Positions 49,001 through 58,169 of a DNA stretch of 64,000 nt are shown piece after piece (positions within the stretch are counted from its first letter, which is position 1; the number at the start of each line of letters is the position of its first letter). This stretch comes from Thraustochytrium sp. TN22. Taxonomy: Eukaryota > Sar > Bigyra > Thraustochytrida > Thraustochytriidae. The stretch spans positions 62,001 to 126,000 of the forward strand of contig JABLUY010000080.1 of the NCBI GenBank assembly GCA_013306675.1, written 5' to 3'. The position numbers and the translations under genes were made by a program. The notes under the pieces were generated by a model, which was not told where the DNA came from, did no database searches, and saw nothing but the letters and a program-made list of their open reading frames with translations.

Positions 49001-50857
49001 ATGATGGAGGAGGACGAGAAGACGACGGCACGGCTGGGCGTGGGCAGGAGGAGCAACAGCAGCTTTGGGGCGCCAGATGCGCGCGATGACATGCAGCGCG
49101 AGAGCAGTCGACCGTTTAGTCCAGTGCAGTCGTACGACCTGGACCTGGATGCTTTTGAGACGGTGCTGCGGCAACGAGGCATTCTGCGGCAGATCGAAGC
49201 GACGTTCAACCTGATTGCCATCCCACTGCTGATCGTGGCGGTGCTGGGCGTGGGGTTCATTCTGGTGTGGGCGGAGGAGATTTTGGTGCCGTTCGTGATC
49301 GCGCTGTTCTTCACGTACCTGCTGAAGCCACTGGTGAACCTGCTGACGACACCGCTGCACTCGTGCACGAACGTGTCGTGCTTGAACTTTTTCCAGCCGA
49401 ACGCGTGTCTCGGGCGGCGCGGCGCGGCAACGCCGGCGTATACGTCGGCGACGCTGCGCAAGAACCACTCGGGCGAGCTGCGCGCGTCCTTTGACCACGT
49501 ACAGGTGCCGTTTTCGGGGGAGGATGAGCCCGGAGGCGCGGACATGGGCAATGCGTTGCAGAACGATGGCATGGGCAGCGCGAGCGGCAGCGGCAGCGGC
49601 AGCGGCAGCGGCAAGACCAGCGGGAGTAGCCTAGGCACGGGTTCCGGCGGCGTGGGCGGTGCAAGTGGCGGCGGCGGCGGCGGCGGCGGCGTTTTGGGCA
49701 CAACGAGCGGCGCAGGCAGCGGGCAAGTGGAGCTCACGGCGCTCTTGGAGAGCACAAACAAGCCGTCGCTGGAGAGCGACCTGCGGTCGCGCGCAGGCGC
49801 GCGGTCAAGCCTGCGCAAGCACTCGTCAGGCACGGCGAGTGCGGCCGGGATGGGCGGTGGCAGCGGCAGCGGCGGCGTTGGCGCGACGGGCGGCAGCGTG
49901 GTGGAGGCCAAGGCGATGTGCTGGCGGTGCAGGCACTGCCGGTGCCCGCGATGGATGGCAATTCTGGTGTGTATGCTGCTCGTGTGCAGCTTCTTTGCCG
50001 GGATTGTCATCATCATCGCGGACGCGATCCAGACGTTTGAGGCGGAGGACATTGAGCAGTTCGAGGAACGCACCGTGCTGCTGGCGTCCTCCCTCAAGGA
50101 CTGGATGCGGCGTGTCTTTGGCATTGACATCGCGTCGCTCCTGCAGGAGTTCCGCAAGGGCTTCCACTGGGTCTCGCTGACGCAGACGCTGGTGTTTGGC
50201 GTCATCAATGCGCTCGAGTACGTCTTCATCATCTTCTTGTTCGTGCTGTACATGCTCTTTGAGGACCCGGAGGCGGGTCACGGCGTGGAGCCCGTGCGGC
50301 TGAGCTCGGCGCACTCTCGCGCGCGCGACCTTCGGCGACAGATCGACATGCAGATCCAGCGCTACATTGTCATCAAGGTGCTCATCTCGCTCGCCGTGGG
50401 CCTGAGCGTCTACGTGGTCTTGGGCCCGTTGCTCAACGTCAAGATGGCGCACGTCTTTGGCTTGGCCACCTTTCTGTGCAACATGGTGCCGACGGTGGGC
50501 GCCATGCTGGCCACGCTTCTGCCCATTCCCATGGTGCTTTTGGACCCGGACCAGAACACCATCAGCATGATTCTCGCCATTGCGTTGCCTTCTCTGGTCC
50601 ACCTCCTGCTTGGCAACGTGATTGAGCCCATGATCTTTGGTCACACGCTCGAGCTGCACGCTGTGGTCATCCTCGTCAGCCTCTCCTTTTGGTACACGGT
50701 CTGGGGTGTGGCGGGTGCCATCTTGTCCGTGCCCATCACCGCGGTCATGCGCATTGTCCTGTCTCACATCAAGCATCCCTATGCCGAGGTCGTGCTCTCT
50801 CTGCTCGAGGGCAAGCTCCCAGGTTCGAGGGCATTTCATCAGCCAGATCGAAAGTAA
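49001..50857 (+). CDS. AI-2E family (UPF0118) membrane transporter
   Basis: The 618-residue protein has the hydrophobic profile of AI-2E/UPF0118 permeases: two helices near the N-terminus (LLIVAVLGVGFILVW and VPFVIALFFTYLLKPLV) and five to six in the C-terminal half. The C-terminal half includes conserved NMVPTVGAMLATLLP, GNVIEPMIFG and WGVAGAILSVPITAV. Bacterial members export small molecules or ions; eukaryotic members (TMEM245 group and algal proteins) are poorly characterised. An inserted loop of about 190 residues rich in Gly and Ser separates the two halves, with a Cys-rich motif (CWRCRHCRCPRW) just before the third helix. The first ATG (49001) is followed at once by a second. A minisatellite begins a few bases after the stop codon. 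Confidence 0.85.
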   Translation: MMEEDEKTTARLGVGRRSNSSFGAPDARDDMQRESSRPFSPVQSYDLDLDAFETVLRQRGILRQIEATFNLIAIPLLIVAVLGVGFILVWAEEILVPFVIALFFTYLLKPLVNLLTTPLHSCTNVSCLNFFQPNACLGRRGAATPAYTSATLRKNHSGELRASFDHVQVPFSGEDEPGGADMGNALQNDGMGSASGSGSGSGSGKTSGSSLGTGSGGVGGASGGGGGGGGVLGTTSGAGSGQVELTALLESTNKPSLESDLRSRAGARSSLRKHSSGTASAAGMGGGSGSGGVGATGGSVVEAKAMCWRCRHCRCPRWMAILVCMLLVCSFFAGIVIIIADAIQTFEAEDIEQFEERTVLLASSLKDWMRRVFGIDIASLLQEFRKGFHWVSLTQTLVFGVINALEYVFIIFLFVLYMLFEDPEAGHGVEPVRLSSAHSRARDLRRQIDMQIQRYIVIKVLISLAVGLSVYVVLGPLLNVKMAHVFGLATFLCNMVPTVGAMLATLLPIPMVLLDPDQNTISMILAIALPSLVHLLLGNVIEPMIFGHTLELHAVVILVSLSFWYTVWGVAGAILSVPITAVMRIVLSHIKHPYAEVVLSLLEGKLPGSRAFHQPDRK

Positions 50858-50860
50858 TGG

Positions 50861-51550
50861 CCAGGCCGTGTGGCCGGCCAACTATGTGGCCAACAACGGA
50901 GAATGGCCAACAAGAAAAGGCCGCGCCGTATGGCCAACAAGAAAAGACCGCGCCGTATGGCCAACAAGGAAAAGGCCGCGCCGCATGGCCACAACGAAAG
51001 GCCGCGCCGTATGGCCGGCCAACAAGAAAAAGGCCGCGCCGTATGGCCGGCCAACAAGGAAAAGGCCGCGCCGTATGGCCAACAACGAAAGGCCGCGCCG
51101 TATGGCCAACAACGAAACGCCGCGCCGTATGGCCAACATGGAAACGCCGTATGGCCAACAAGAAAAGGTCGCGCCGTATGGCCAACAAGGAAAGGCCGCG
51201 CCGTATGGCCAACAAGGAAAAGGCCGCGCCGTATGGCCAACAACGAAAGGCCGCGCCGTATGGCCAACAAGGAAAAGGCCGCGCCGTATGGCCAACAACG
51301 AAAGGCCGCGCCGTATGGCCAACAAGAAAAAGGCCGCGCCGTATGGCCAACAACGAAAGGCCGCGCCGTATGGCCAACAACGAAAGGCCGCGCCGTATGG
51401 CCAACAAGGAAACGCCGCGCCGTATGGCCAACAACGAAAAGGCCGCGCCGTATGGCCAACAAGGAAACGACGCGCGTCATCAGTTTATGGCCAGGCCGCA
51501 GGGCCAACAAGGAAAAGCCGCGCGTCATTTCAGTATGGCCAACATGTAAG
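50861..51550. repeat. 27-29-bp minisatellite, about 20 units
   Basis: The unit contains GCCGCGCCGTATGGCCAACA followed by A/C/G-rich AGGAAA or ACGAAA. About 20 copies follow each other from about 50920 to 51470, with unit lengths of 27-30 bp and occasional GGCC duplications; both borders contain degenerate TATGGCCAGGCCG. The array lacks stop codons in five reading frames, giving long frames such as runs of Ala-Pro-Tyr-Gly-Gln-Gln. I regard these as by-products. There are no spacers, so it is not CRISPR. Confidence 0.92.
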
Positions 51551-51564
51551 AGTGAGACTGTGCC

Positions 51565-52515
51565 AGTGCTTTGCTTTTGGAGTTGGTCGTGCGTGAGACG
51601 TGCGCAACGCTAATCACGAGGACTGTCACCGTTCGAAGCGCTGCCTGCTCGTCCCATCGCGAGCCTTTCGCCAAGTACAGCTCTATCGTCCCGCTTTACA
51701 ACGACCCCGCACCTGAGGTCAAGCGAGGCGGACGCGTCCGGGTCACCGAAAGAAGCGGCGTCGAGAAGAGTGTCCTTGAGATTGACGGCGTCGACACTGT
51801 CATCCAAGGTGCGCGCACGAATGTTGGCGTCGGTGCTCAGAGAAGCTTACGACGCGCGGAAGCGCAACCGGCAGCAAGCGTGGCATTGACATCAAAGCCG
51901 CCGTCGTAGCAAGGAGCGTGGCATTGACATCAAAGCCGCCGTCGTAGCAAGGAGCGTGGCATTGACATCAAAGCCCCCGTCGTAGCAAGGAGCGTGGCAT
52001 TGACATCAAAGCCGCCGTCGTAGCAAGGAGCGTGGCATTGACATCAAAGCCGCCGTCGTAGCAAGGAGCGTGGCATTGACATCAAAGCCGCCGTCGTAGC
52101 AAGGAGCGTGGCATTGACATCAAAGCCGCCGTCGTAGCAAGGAGCGTGGCATTGACATCAAAGCCGCCGTCGTAGCAAGGAGCGTGGCATTGACATCAAA
52201 GCCGCCGTCGTAGCAAGGAGCGTGGCATTGACATCAAAGCCGCCGTCGTAGCAAGGACTAGGTTTGGTGGGTCGATGGTCGCAGATGTCAAACGGGCTTG
52301 GTAGCCTTGTGGAGGGCGCCGGACTTGCCAAAGCCGCGGTGGTTCTTTCTTGCTGGTGGTGCTGTTGTTGGAGATGTCGCCGAGAGCGCGTCGCCGCACG
52401 GTACTGGGCCCGCCAAGGGTCTTCTTGGCGGCGCTCCCAGCGGCGCGCTGCGCGCAGACGTGGCATCCATGGTTTGAGCAAGGACCGACTGTGTCCGTGC
52501 AATGCCGCGTTTTGC
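51565..52515 (-). pseudogene. Decayed duplicate of the D-box (securin-like) gene
   Basis: The segment is a degraded tandem copy of the gene at 52763-53326. Shared blocks occur in the same order: the 3' flank (TTTTGCTTTTGGAG and ACGTGCGC), the acidic C-terminal code (51717-51840), the middle code, then the code for the D-box end (RRxALGDISNN, about 52365-52395) and the CATGGTTTGAGCAAGGACCG 5' flank. The middle has been replaced by a 38-bp minisatellite; since 38 is not a multiple of three, and other blocks are missing, no full protein can be read. Confidence 0.75.
51879..52257. repeat. 38-bp minisatellite inside the decayed D-box gene copy
   Basis: About ten almost identical copies of a 38-bp unit (GTAGCAAGGAGCGTGGCATT plus GACATCAAAGCCGCCGTC) follow without spacers; one unit carries a G-to-C change. 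The unit corresponds to the code for the YDGGFDV-ATL motif of the intact gene. Confidence 0.95.
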
Positions 52516-52762
52516 TTTTGGAGGGGCCTCCACTTTGTAGTGCGCGAGACGTGCGCTACGCTAATCGCGCGAGGACTGTCAAGGGCACGCGTGATGGCGG
52601 CAATTCATGCGCTTCTTCCATTCGAAGTGCTGCGTCCAGTGCGGCCTACTCGTCCCATCGTGAGCCTATCGCCATATCGCCAAGTCTTCTTTGCAAGGAC
52701 GGCCAACCCTTGCACTCCGCACCCGAAAACCATTGGTATGCTGGCAAATGCTCTTCTTTACA

Positions 52763-53326
52763 TTAGAACTCAAGGTCCTCACAAAGATCGCTGAGGTCAA
52801 GCGAGGCGGACGCGTCCGGGTCACCGAGAGAAGCGGCGTCGAGAAGGTTGTCCTTGAGATTGACGACGGCATCGAGGACATCGTCGACACTGTCATCCAT
52901 GGTGCGCGCACGAATGTTGGCGTCGGTGCTGAGAAGCTTGCGACGCGCGGAAGCGCGGCCGGCAGCAAGCGTGGCATCGACATCAAAGCCGCCGTCATAG
53001 CAAGGGCTAGGTTTGGTGGGCCGACGGTCGCAGGTGTCAAACTCAAAGTCGTCATGCATCGCCGAGGCACGCGCCGGCTTGGCGGCGATCTTGGAGCGCG
53101 GCGCCGACGCATCCTCCAGGACGACGAGGCCCTTGGGCTTGGTGGCCTTTTGGAGGGCGCCGGACTTGCCAAAGCCGCGGTGGTTCTTGGTGGTGGTGCT
53201 GTTGTTGGAGATGTCGCCGAGAGCGCGTCGGCGCGCGGTGCTGGGCCCGCCGAGGGTCTTCTTGGCGGCGCTCTCTGCGGCGCGCGGCGCGCGAACGCCA
53301 ACCCCGGCATCCTGATAGATCTCCAT
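52763..53326 (-). CDS. Small D-box protein, securin-like candidate
   Basis: The 187-residue protein is basic in its N-terminal half and acidic at the end. Near the N-terminus it carries RRRALGDISNN (residues 32-42), a textbook RxxL destruction box of the form found in securins, plant Patronus proteins and B-type cyclins. A central motif (DTCDRRPTKPSPCYDGGFDVD) and an acidic end (SLDLSDLCEDLEF) complete it. No cyclin box is present, and the size and layout (D-box first, acidic tail last) fit securin, the separase inhibitor destroyed by APC/C. Securins are poorly conserved, so this is a candidate only; an unrelated APC/C substrate is the main alternative. The ATG at 53326 is the first in the frame. 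A decayed copy lies just downstream. Confidence 0.55.
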   Translation of the reverse strand: MEIYQDAGVGVRAPRAAESAAKKTLGGPSTARRRALGDISNNSTTTKNHRGFGKSGALQKATKPKGLVVLEDASAPRSKIAAKPARASAMHDDFEFDTCDRRPTKPSPCYDGGFDVDATLAAGRASARRKLLSTDANIRARTMDDSVDDVLDAVVNLKDNLLDAASLGDPDASASLDLSDLCEDLEF

Positions 53327-53336
53327 GGCTTGAGCA

Positions 53337-53440
53337 AGGACCGCGCGCACGCGCGCGCGCGCGCGCGCGCGTCGCCGCTGCTGCTGCCGCTGCCGCTGCC
53401 GCTGCCGCTGCTGCCGCTACCGCTGCCGCTGCTGTGCTAG
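53337..53440. repeat. (GC)n and (CTGCCG)n microsatellites upstream of the D-box gene
   Basis: An alternating CG/GC run at about 53341-53374 with Z-DNA potential is followed by CTGCCG hexanucleotides to about 53432. The spacer 53441-53681 is mixed sequence with an AAAAAAGAAGAAG run near 53623-53647 and no recognised gene. Confidence 0.9.
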
Positions 53441-53681
53441 GCGCGCGCGCACGCGGCGAGCGATGGATTGGTTTGATCGCGAGCCTCGCGGCCGCCGCCG
53501 CTGCTCAAGGTCGTTACATTTCTGTGCTCGCCTCTGGTCTTCCCCACTCAACGGCGGCCCGAGTCGGACCCGACCGTGAAGAAAAGCGGCAATCGGCGCC
53601 CAATCCAATCCAATGATTGCAAAAAAAGAAGAAGAAAAAGAAGAAGACACTGTCTGTTTTACTTCGACGAGGCTGGGCCTG

Positions 53682-54728
53682 TCACGCCTTGGAGGTCACA
53701 TCATTTGTGGGCAGCTTGGAGTAGGTGCTGTCCTGTGGCGGGTACTTGCCGTAAATGTAGACGGCGAAGATGACAAAGGCGGCACCAAAAACGAAGAGGC
53801 CGGTGATGGGAACCTCAAAGAGGTACGAGGAAAGGATGGATGCGAGGACAATGGAGAGGGAGGTGGCAAAGCCCTTGAGGATGTTGTCCGCGTACTTCAT
53901 CACGACGGCAACGAGCAGGCCGCCGACTGCCTGGGTGAGGATGGGGATCATGACGGGCCAGCCGTAGCCCTGGAAGAAACCGCCCTCCATGACGCGGTCA
54001 GCGTCATTGAGCGCAACGGTGATGAGGCCGATGACAGTGCCGAAAAAGCCGAGCTGCACATTGCGAATGTAGAGCGAGACCTTGCGGCCACGCTTGAGGA
54101 TCTTCTCAAAGTAGACGCCGGCAAAGCCGGAGGTGAGGCAGGCCGAGAGCACGGCGGCCAGGCCAACCATCTGGTTCATGTTCTCGTTGGTGACGGAGGG
54201 CTTGGCCGAGGCCTGCTGCACGGCCACCTGCACGATGCCAACGCCGCCGGTGAGCATAAAGAGCGAGACGGTCTGGAGCGGCGAGATGCGCTTGCCGAGC
54301 ATGATGACGGAGAAGACGGCGGTGGTGAGGATCTTGAGCTGCGCCGTGACCTGGTAGGTGGCCGCAGTGAGGTTTGTCAAGGCGACGAAGAGCATGTTGT
54401 TTTGAAAGGTGTAGAGCAGGCCCGGCACGGAGAGCTTCACCGTGTCGATGTTGAAGAACTCGTCGCGCATCTTTTCCGTAAAGGACTCGTTGGGCCCCGT
54501 CTCCAGCGTGTACTCGAGGATCAAGGACGCGGCAAACTTAAGGAACTCGGACACGACCACGGCCGTCGACGACACGTACGCGCCGTCCTCCATTTGATAG
54601 ATGCGCGAGTACCGGATCGACAGCACGAGGCACACATTCTGCGCCACGAGCAGCAGTAGACTCAGGTACTTGAGTTCCACCTTGGTGTCTGTGCAAGGGA
54701 TCTGCACACTGCGCGACGGGTCGCTCAT
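53682..54728 (-). CDS. Nucleotide-sugar transporter, SLC35A family
   Basis: The 348-residue Golgi protein has about ten membrane helices and the SLC35A signatures VTAQLKILTTAVFS, SGFAGVYFEKILK and KYADNILKGFATSLSIVL. This family exchanges UDP-galactose, UDP-GlcNAc or CMP-sialic acid for the nucleoside monophosphate; motifs favour the UDP-galactose/UDP-GlcNAc branch (SLC35A2/A3) but do not fix the substrate. A short C-terminal tail rich in Thr and Ser follows the last helix. The ATG at 54728 (MSDPSRS) is used; the frame continues upstream through low-complexity Arg/Ala-rich sequence with no conservation. Confidence 0.9.
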   Translation of the reverse strand: MSDPSRSVQIPCTDTKVELKYLSLLLLVAQNVCLVLSIRYSRIYQMEDGAYVSSTAVVVSEFLKFAASLILEYTLETGPNESFTEKMRDEFFNIDTVKLSVPGLLYTFQNNMLFVALTNLTAATYQVTAQLKILTTAVFSVIMLGKRISPLQTVSLFMLTGGVGIVQVAVQQASAKPSVTNENMNQMVGLAAVLSACLTSGFAGVYFEKILKRGRKVSLYIRNVQLGFFGTVIGLITVALNDADRVMEGGFFQGYGWPVMIPILTQAVGGLLVAVVMKYADNILKGFATSLSIVLASILSSYLFEVPITGLFVFGAAFVIFAVYIYGKYPPQDSTYSKLPTNDVTSKA

Positions 54729-55283
54729 GGTGCCGGGGTTGGAGGTTCTTGGCCGCCGCGCGCGACGCCACGCGATGCCACGTGCGAGCGCTACGCGCGA
54801 CGCGATGCCGCGTGCGGCTGCCGCGCGCGCCGCCACGCCCCGCCCCGCGCCGCCGCGCCGCCTGCTTGCCTTTTCTGCTATGCTGCGCTGCCCAGGCCGC
54901 GCCGCGCCGCGTGCACTCTGCCTGCCAGCGCAGCCAAGTAGACCTCGCCGAGCAAAAGCCAGCCTGTCGCCGGGCCCAGACGCGCGACTTGGGTACCGCA
55001 AACGGGTACCTCTGCGCATGTAACAGACGGCAGGCACTGCACGCGGGGAAACGCTCGATGCAAGAGAGCAGAAGCCGTCAGAAGCTACTTAAGTTCCGCG
55101 TGATGGATGGTGGTCATCCATCACGAAGCCGAGCGCCGCAAGATGGAGCAGAAATGGGGGCGGGCAGCAGAGCAGCGCAAATTGGGCGTAACTCAAGCAC
55201 TGCTCACCCCGATGGACGCCGTGCGCACGCCTCGGAGTGCGAAGTCACCACCAGCATCAGGACAATGACAATACAATCCAATC
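54729..55283. other. Spacer between the nucleotide-sugar transporter start and Zim17 3' end
   Basis: 555 bp. The first 200 bp next to the transporter are very GC-rich with CGCGACGCGATGCCACG-type imperfect repeats (54755-54840). The rest is mixed; a short inverted repeat (GGATGGTGGTCATCCATC) lies near 55103. No gene or RNA is supported. Confidence 0.4.
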
Positions 55284-55811
55284 TTATTCCTTACGTGGTG
55301 TCGTCGGCTCATTGTCAATGTCAACAAGGTCCTGCGCAGACAAATGTTGAACCTCGTCACCACGAGCGCGTAGAATCTCTTCAATGTTGCGCTCCTCCCC
55401 AAACCAACCAAGGTTGTCAGCGATGAGGTGAAGATGTTCACAAGGGCATTTGACGAGGACCACACCCTCTTGGTACGAGCGCTTGGAGATGAGCTTGACG
55501 ACTCGACGGTCAGCTTCGCTGTGCTGCTGGCAAGGGCCTGCGTAGGAACAAGTGAAGGCGAGTGCGAGGCGCTCCTCGCCGCTGCGCACAGAGCGCTTCT
55601 CCATCTGCGTCTTGATGTTTTGCAGGATGGAGCGCAGGCGAGCGTCAGCCTCTGCATCCTCCTCGTCGCCGCCGCCGCCATTCTGCTGGCCTGTCGCGAA
55701 ACCGCGCTGGCCCAGCTGAGGACGGAGCGCGCGCTCAGGAAGAGCCCCGCGCTCAGCAAGGACTCGCACCGGGCGCGGCCGGCGGCCCAACAAAGACGCC
55801 GCGCGCATCAT
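55284..55811 (-). CDS. Zim17/Tim15-type DNL zinc-finger protein, mitochondrial Hsp70 escort
   Basis: The 175-residue protein has a basic, Arg-rich N-terminus consistent with mitochondrial import (MMRAASLLGRRPRPVRVL) and a C-terminal DNL domain with the signature HLIADNLGWF. In yeast, Zim17 keeps matrix Hsp70 soluble. The zinc ligands are unusual: the usual FTCxxC is FTCSYAGPC (C-x5-C) with a longer loop, and the usual CPGC is CPC. Four cysteines remain, but their spacing departs from the family, so zinc binding may be altered. There are two adjacent ATGs at 55811 and 55808; the longer frame upstream has only a TTG. Confidence 0.8.
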   Translation of the reverse strand: MMRAASLLGRRPRPVRVLAERGALPERALRPQLGQRGFATGQQNGGGGDEEDAEADARLRSILQNIKTQMEKRSVRSGEERLALAFTCSYAGPCQQHSEADRRVVKLISKRSYQEGVVLVKCPCEHLHLIADNLGWFGEERNIEEILRARGDEVQHLSAQDLVDIDNEPTTPRKE

Positions 55812-56970
55812 GATGGAGAGACCGCCGCGCCGAGCGCTTTTGCTGGTTGGTTTGCTCCGAGTCCGCGTCGTCCCTGCCAAGTAGCCTGAGAAAGTGGAAC
55901 GCGTTCTTGCACGACAACAGAACGATTTGCAAAAGAACGATCGGAACTTCGTCTACCTTTCGAAAAAGGGCCTCTTAGCGAGATTTCGGCCACCTCCGAG
56001 CGAAACTCGGCGCCTGACCGAGGAATCTCGGCTGGGGCCGACGAAACCTCGGCGAGACCGGCCGAAGCTCGGCTGGGGCCGACCAAACCTCGGCGAGACC
56101 GAGCGAAGCTCGGCTGAGACCGAGAGCGCCGCCGGAGCGAGGGACGGCCCGGGAGGGTCCCTTTCGACGGGGCGGCGGAGCAAACGATCGTGGAGGTGGC
56201 CGTGGTGATATGTTGGAGCATGGTGGCGCCGCTCAGGCGGGCGGGGAGGTCCAAGCTGCTGTCGTCCGAGGAGCCGAGGACAGTGGGCGACACCGTCCCA
56301 GGCTCGTCCGCTGAGTTGGCAAGGGTGATCTGCTCGAACCCCGTCGGGGAAGCGTAGTTCTGGCCCGCATGCTGCGAGACCCGCATGCCCACTCGGGTCC
56401 ACGCGACTGGTCCAAGTGCTCGCCAGTCGCGCTCGCGCTCGCTCGCTCGCTTCGTCGCCGCGGCGCGGCGCACCGCGCCGCGCTTGTTGTCAAGGCGGCC
56501 GTGACCAAGGAGTCGGCCGGTAAGATGCACAAGGTGCAGCTCGTGCGCGGCGCGGAATCGAGCGCCTAGCGGCGAAGGCGAGGCGAGGTCCAGAAACTCA
56601 CCTTCGCGACACGGCCTTTCAATGGGTGATGGAGCAGAGGAAGCCCTTGTGGCGTTGGCCGCAGGTTTGCTGGGCCACGGCGATGCGCAGGACTCCACAT
56701 TGATTTTGCCAGCTGAAGAGCTGCACGTGGTGTGCAACACCATCGCGCGAACGTCCACAGAGATGATTGTATAGATCTGTTTGAAGCTCGCCGCCGCTTC
56801 AGCATGCGAGGGCGAGCTGTCAACGGCGAGGAAGTACACGCTGGACCCGCAATCCGGTCCACGCGCGCTTTGCTCGCATAGCGGGCATCGTCACAGCCTT
56901 CAAGTGCTCGCAAACGATGCTCGCGGCAGCTTGTCTGAGCCTTCGTCGCGTCGCGCCTCGTCTACGAGCG
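55812..56970. other. Spacer with short repeats and unassigned open frames
   Basis: The region contains the ~45-bp repeat at 56018-56125 and a minus-strand frame of about 340 codons (55808-56839) that runs into Zim17 in another frame. Parts of the minus strand at 56560-56850 read like protein in short stretches that change frame, which may mean a decayed gene. I recognise no family. Confidence 0.35.
56018..56125. repeat. About 42-45-bp imperfect tandem repeat
   Basis: Two and a half copies of a unit containing CTCGGCTGGGGCCGAC and AAACCTCGGCGAGACCG occur in a row. The unit has internal dyad symmetry (CTCGGC..GCCGAG). Confidence 0.75.
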
Positions 56971-57822
56971 GGAGGAGGACGGCGACAGGGATTAGGTGGC
57001 GAGCATAGCCACGTCGATGGGCGCCAAGACGCACGAGGTGCCGATCGTGCGCTGCGTGCAGGCGCGCAGCCCGCGGCAGAAGCTAAGCAAGGTGGGTGTG
57101 ACGGCCTCCATGACCTGGTTGCGGCTCGTGTGTTTGGGTTTGAGTGCCATCAGCCTGAGGTGCTTCGCGGCGGCCTGGAACTTTTCGCGGTGGTCCCTCA
57201 TGTGATGGTCAGCAGGCTAGTCGCGCCGACGCTCCTATTGATGTACGCGGCGGGCACGAGGACGGCGACAGGGATTAGGTGGCGAGCATAGCCACGGCGA
57301 TGGGCGCCAAGACGCACGAGGTGCCGATCGTGCGCTGCGTGCAGGCGCGCAGCCCGCGGCAGAAGCTAAGCAAGGTGGGTGTGACGGCCTCCATGACCTG
57401 GTTGCGGCTCGTGTGTTTGGGTTTGAGTGCCATCAGCCTGAGGTGCTTCGCGGCGGCCTGGAACTCTTCGCGGTGCTCCCTCATGTGATGGTCAGCAGGC
57501 TAGTCGCGCCGACGCTCCTATTGATGTACGCGGCGGGCACGAGGACGGCGACAGGGATTAGGTGGCGAGCATAGCCACGGCGATGGGCGCCAAGACGCAC
57601 GAGGTGCCGATCGTGCGCTGCGTGCAGGCGCGCAGCCCGCGGCAGAAGCTAAGCAAGGTGGGTGTGACGGCCTCCATGACCTAGTCGCGGCTCGTGTGTT
57701 CGGGTTTGAGTGCCATCAGCCTGAGGTGCTTCGCGGCGGCCTGGAACTCTTCGCGGTGCTCCCTCATGTGATGGTCAGCAGGCTAGTAGCGCCGACGCTC
57801 CTTTTGATGTACGCAGCGGGCA
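56971..57822. repeat. 283-bp tandem triplicate
   Basis: Three almost identical 283-bp units follow head to tail; the landmark ATTAGGTGGCGAGCATAG lies at 56991, 57274 and 57557. On the minus strand units 1 and 2 carry the same 69-codon frame (starting MREHREEFQAAAKHLRLM), while unit 3 has acquired a stop and other changes. The frame does not run from one unit into the next. I do not recognise the peptide. Confidence 0.92.
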
Positions 57823-58169
57823 CGAACGACGCGCGCTGAGTGTCTGTGTGTGTTTAAAGGGAATTCTCGAACAGGGCCAAAACCGAGTCGACGCCGCTAA
57901 GACGCCGCGGCGTCCCGCATGGCGTGGCGCTCTCCAGGAGAGAAATGCCGTCTCGTGTGTGTACCTGCTGGTTGATCACTACATCCACGACGGTGTCACG
58001 CTGTCAGGGAGTCTGCAGCTGTGGTCAGACGCGTGCTTCTCGAAGGTGCGACCGGCGCAGCACGCGCCGCTGGAGTGCCGCCGCACATCGCGAGTCTGAT
58101 GCGGGCCAAAGCCTGCCTCGCGTGCCGCACCCCTGCAACGCCTCTCCTTGCACGCTAGTAGGAGGCTGC
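57823..58169. other. Spacer before the TIR-NACHT-like relic
   Basis: 347 bp of mixed sequence with short open frames on the + strand (57848-58099) and nothing recognisable. It may be the remains of the 5' part of the TIR gene. Confidence 0.3.

Noticed and set aside
50837-51613. Several 150-250-codon frames over the minisatellite, rich in Ala-Pro-Tyr-Gly-Gln
   Set aside because: The repeat lacks stops in five frames on both strands, so the frames are structural by-products; no start context or homology.
51879-52257. CRISPR array
   Set aside because: The 38-bp units are contiguous with no spacers and lie in a eukaryotic pseudogene.
56330-56350. Possible tRNA T-arm (GCTCGAACCCC)
   Set aside because: No matching acceptor, D-arm or anticodon arm could be folded around it; no tRNA or rRNA gene was found in the window.
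55808-56839. A minus-strand gene of 343 codons overlapping Zim17
   Set aside because: Begins with GTG, runs into Zim17 in another frame, covers a local repeat, and no family is recognised.
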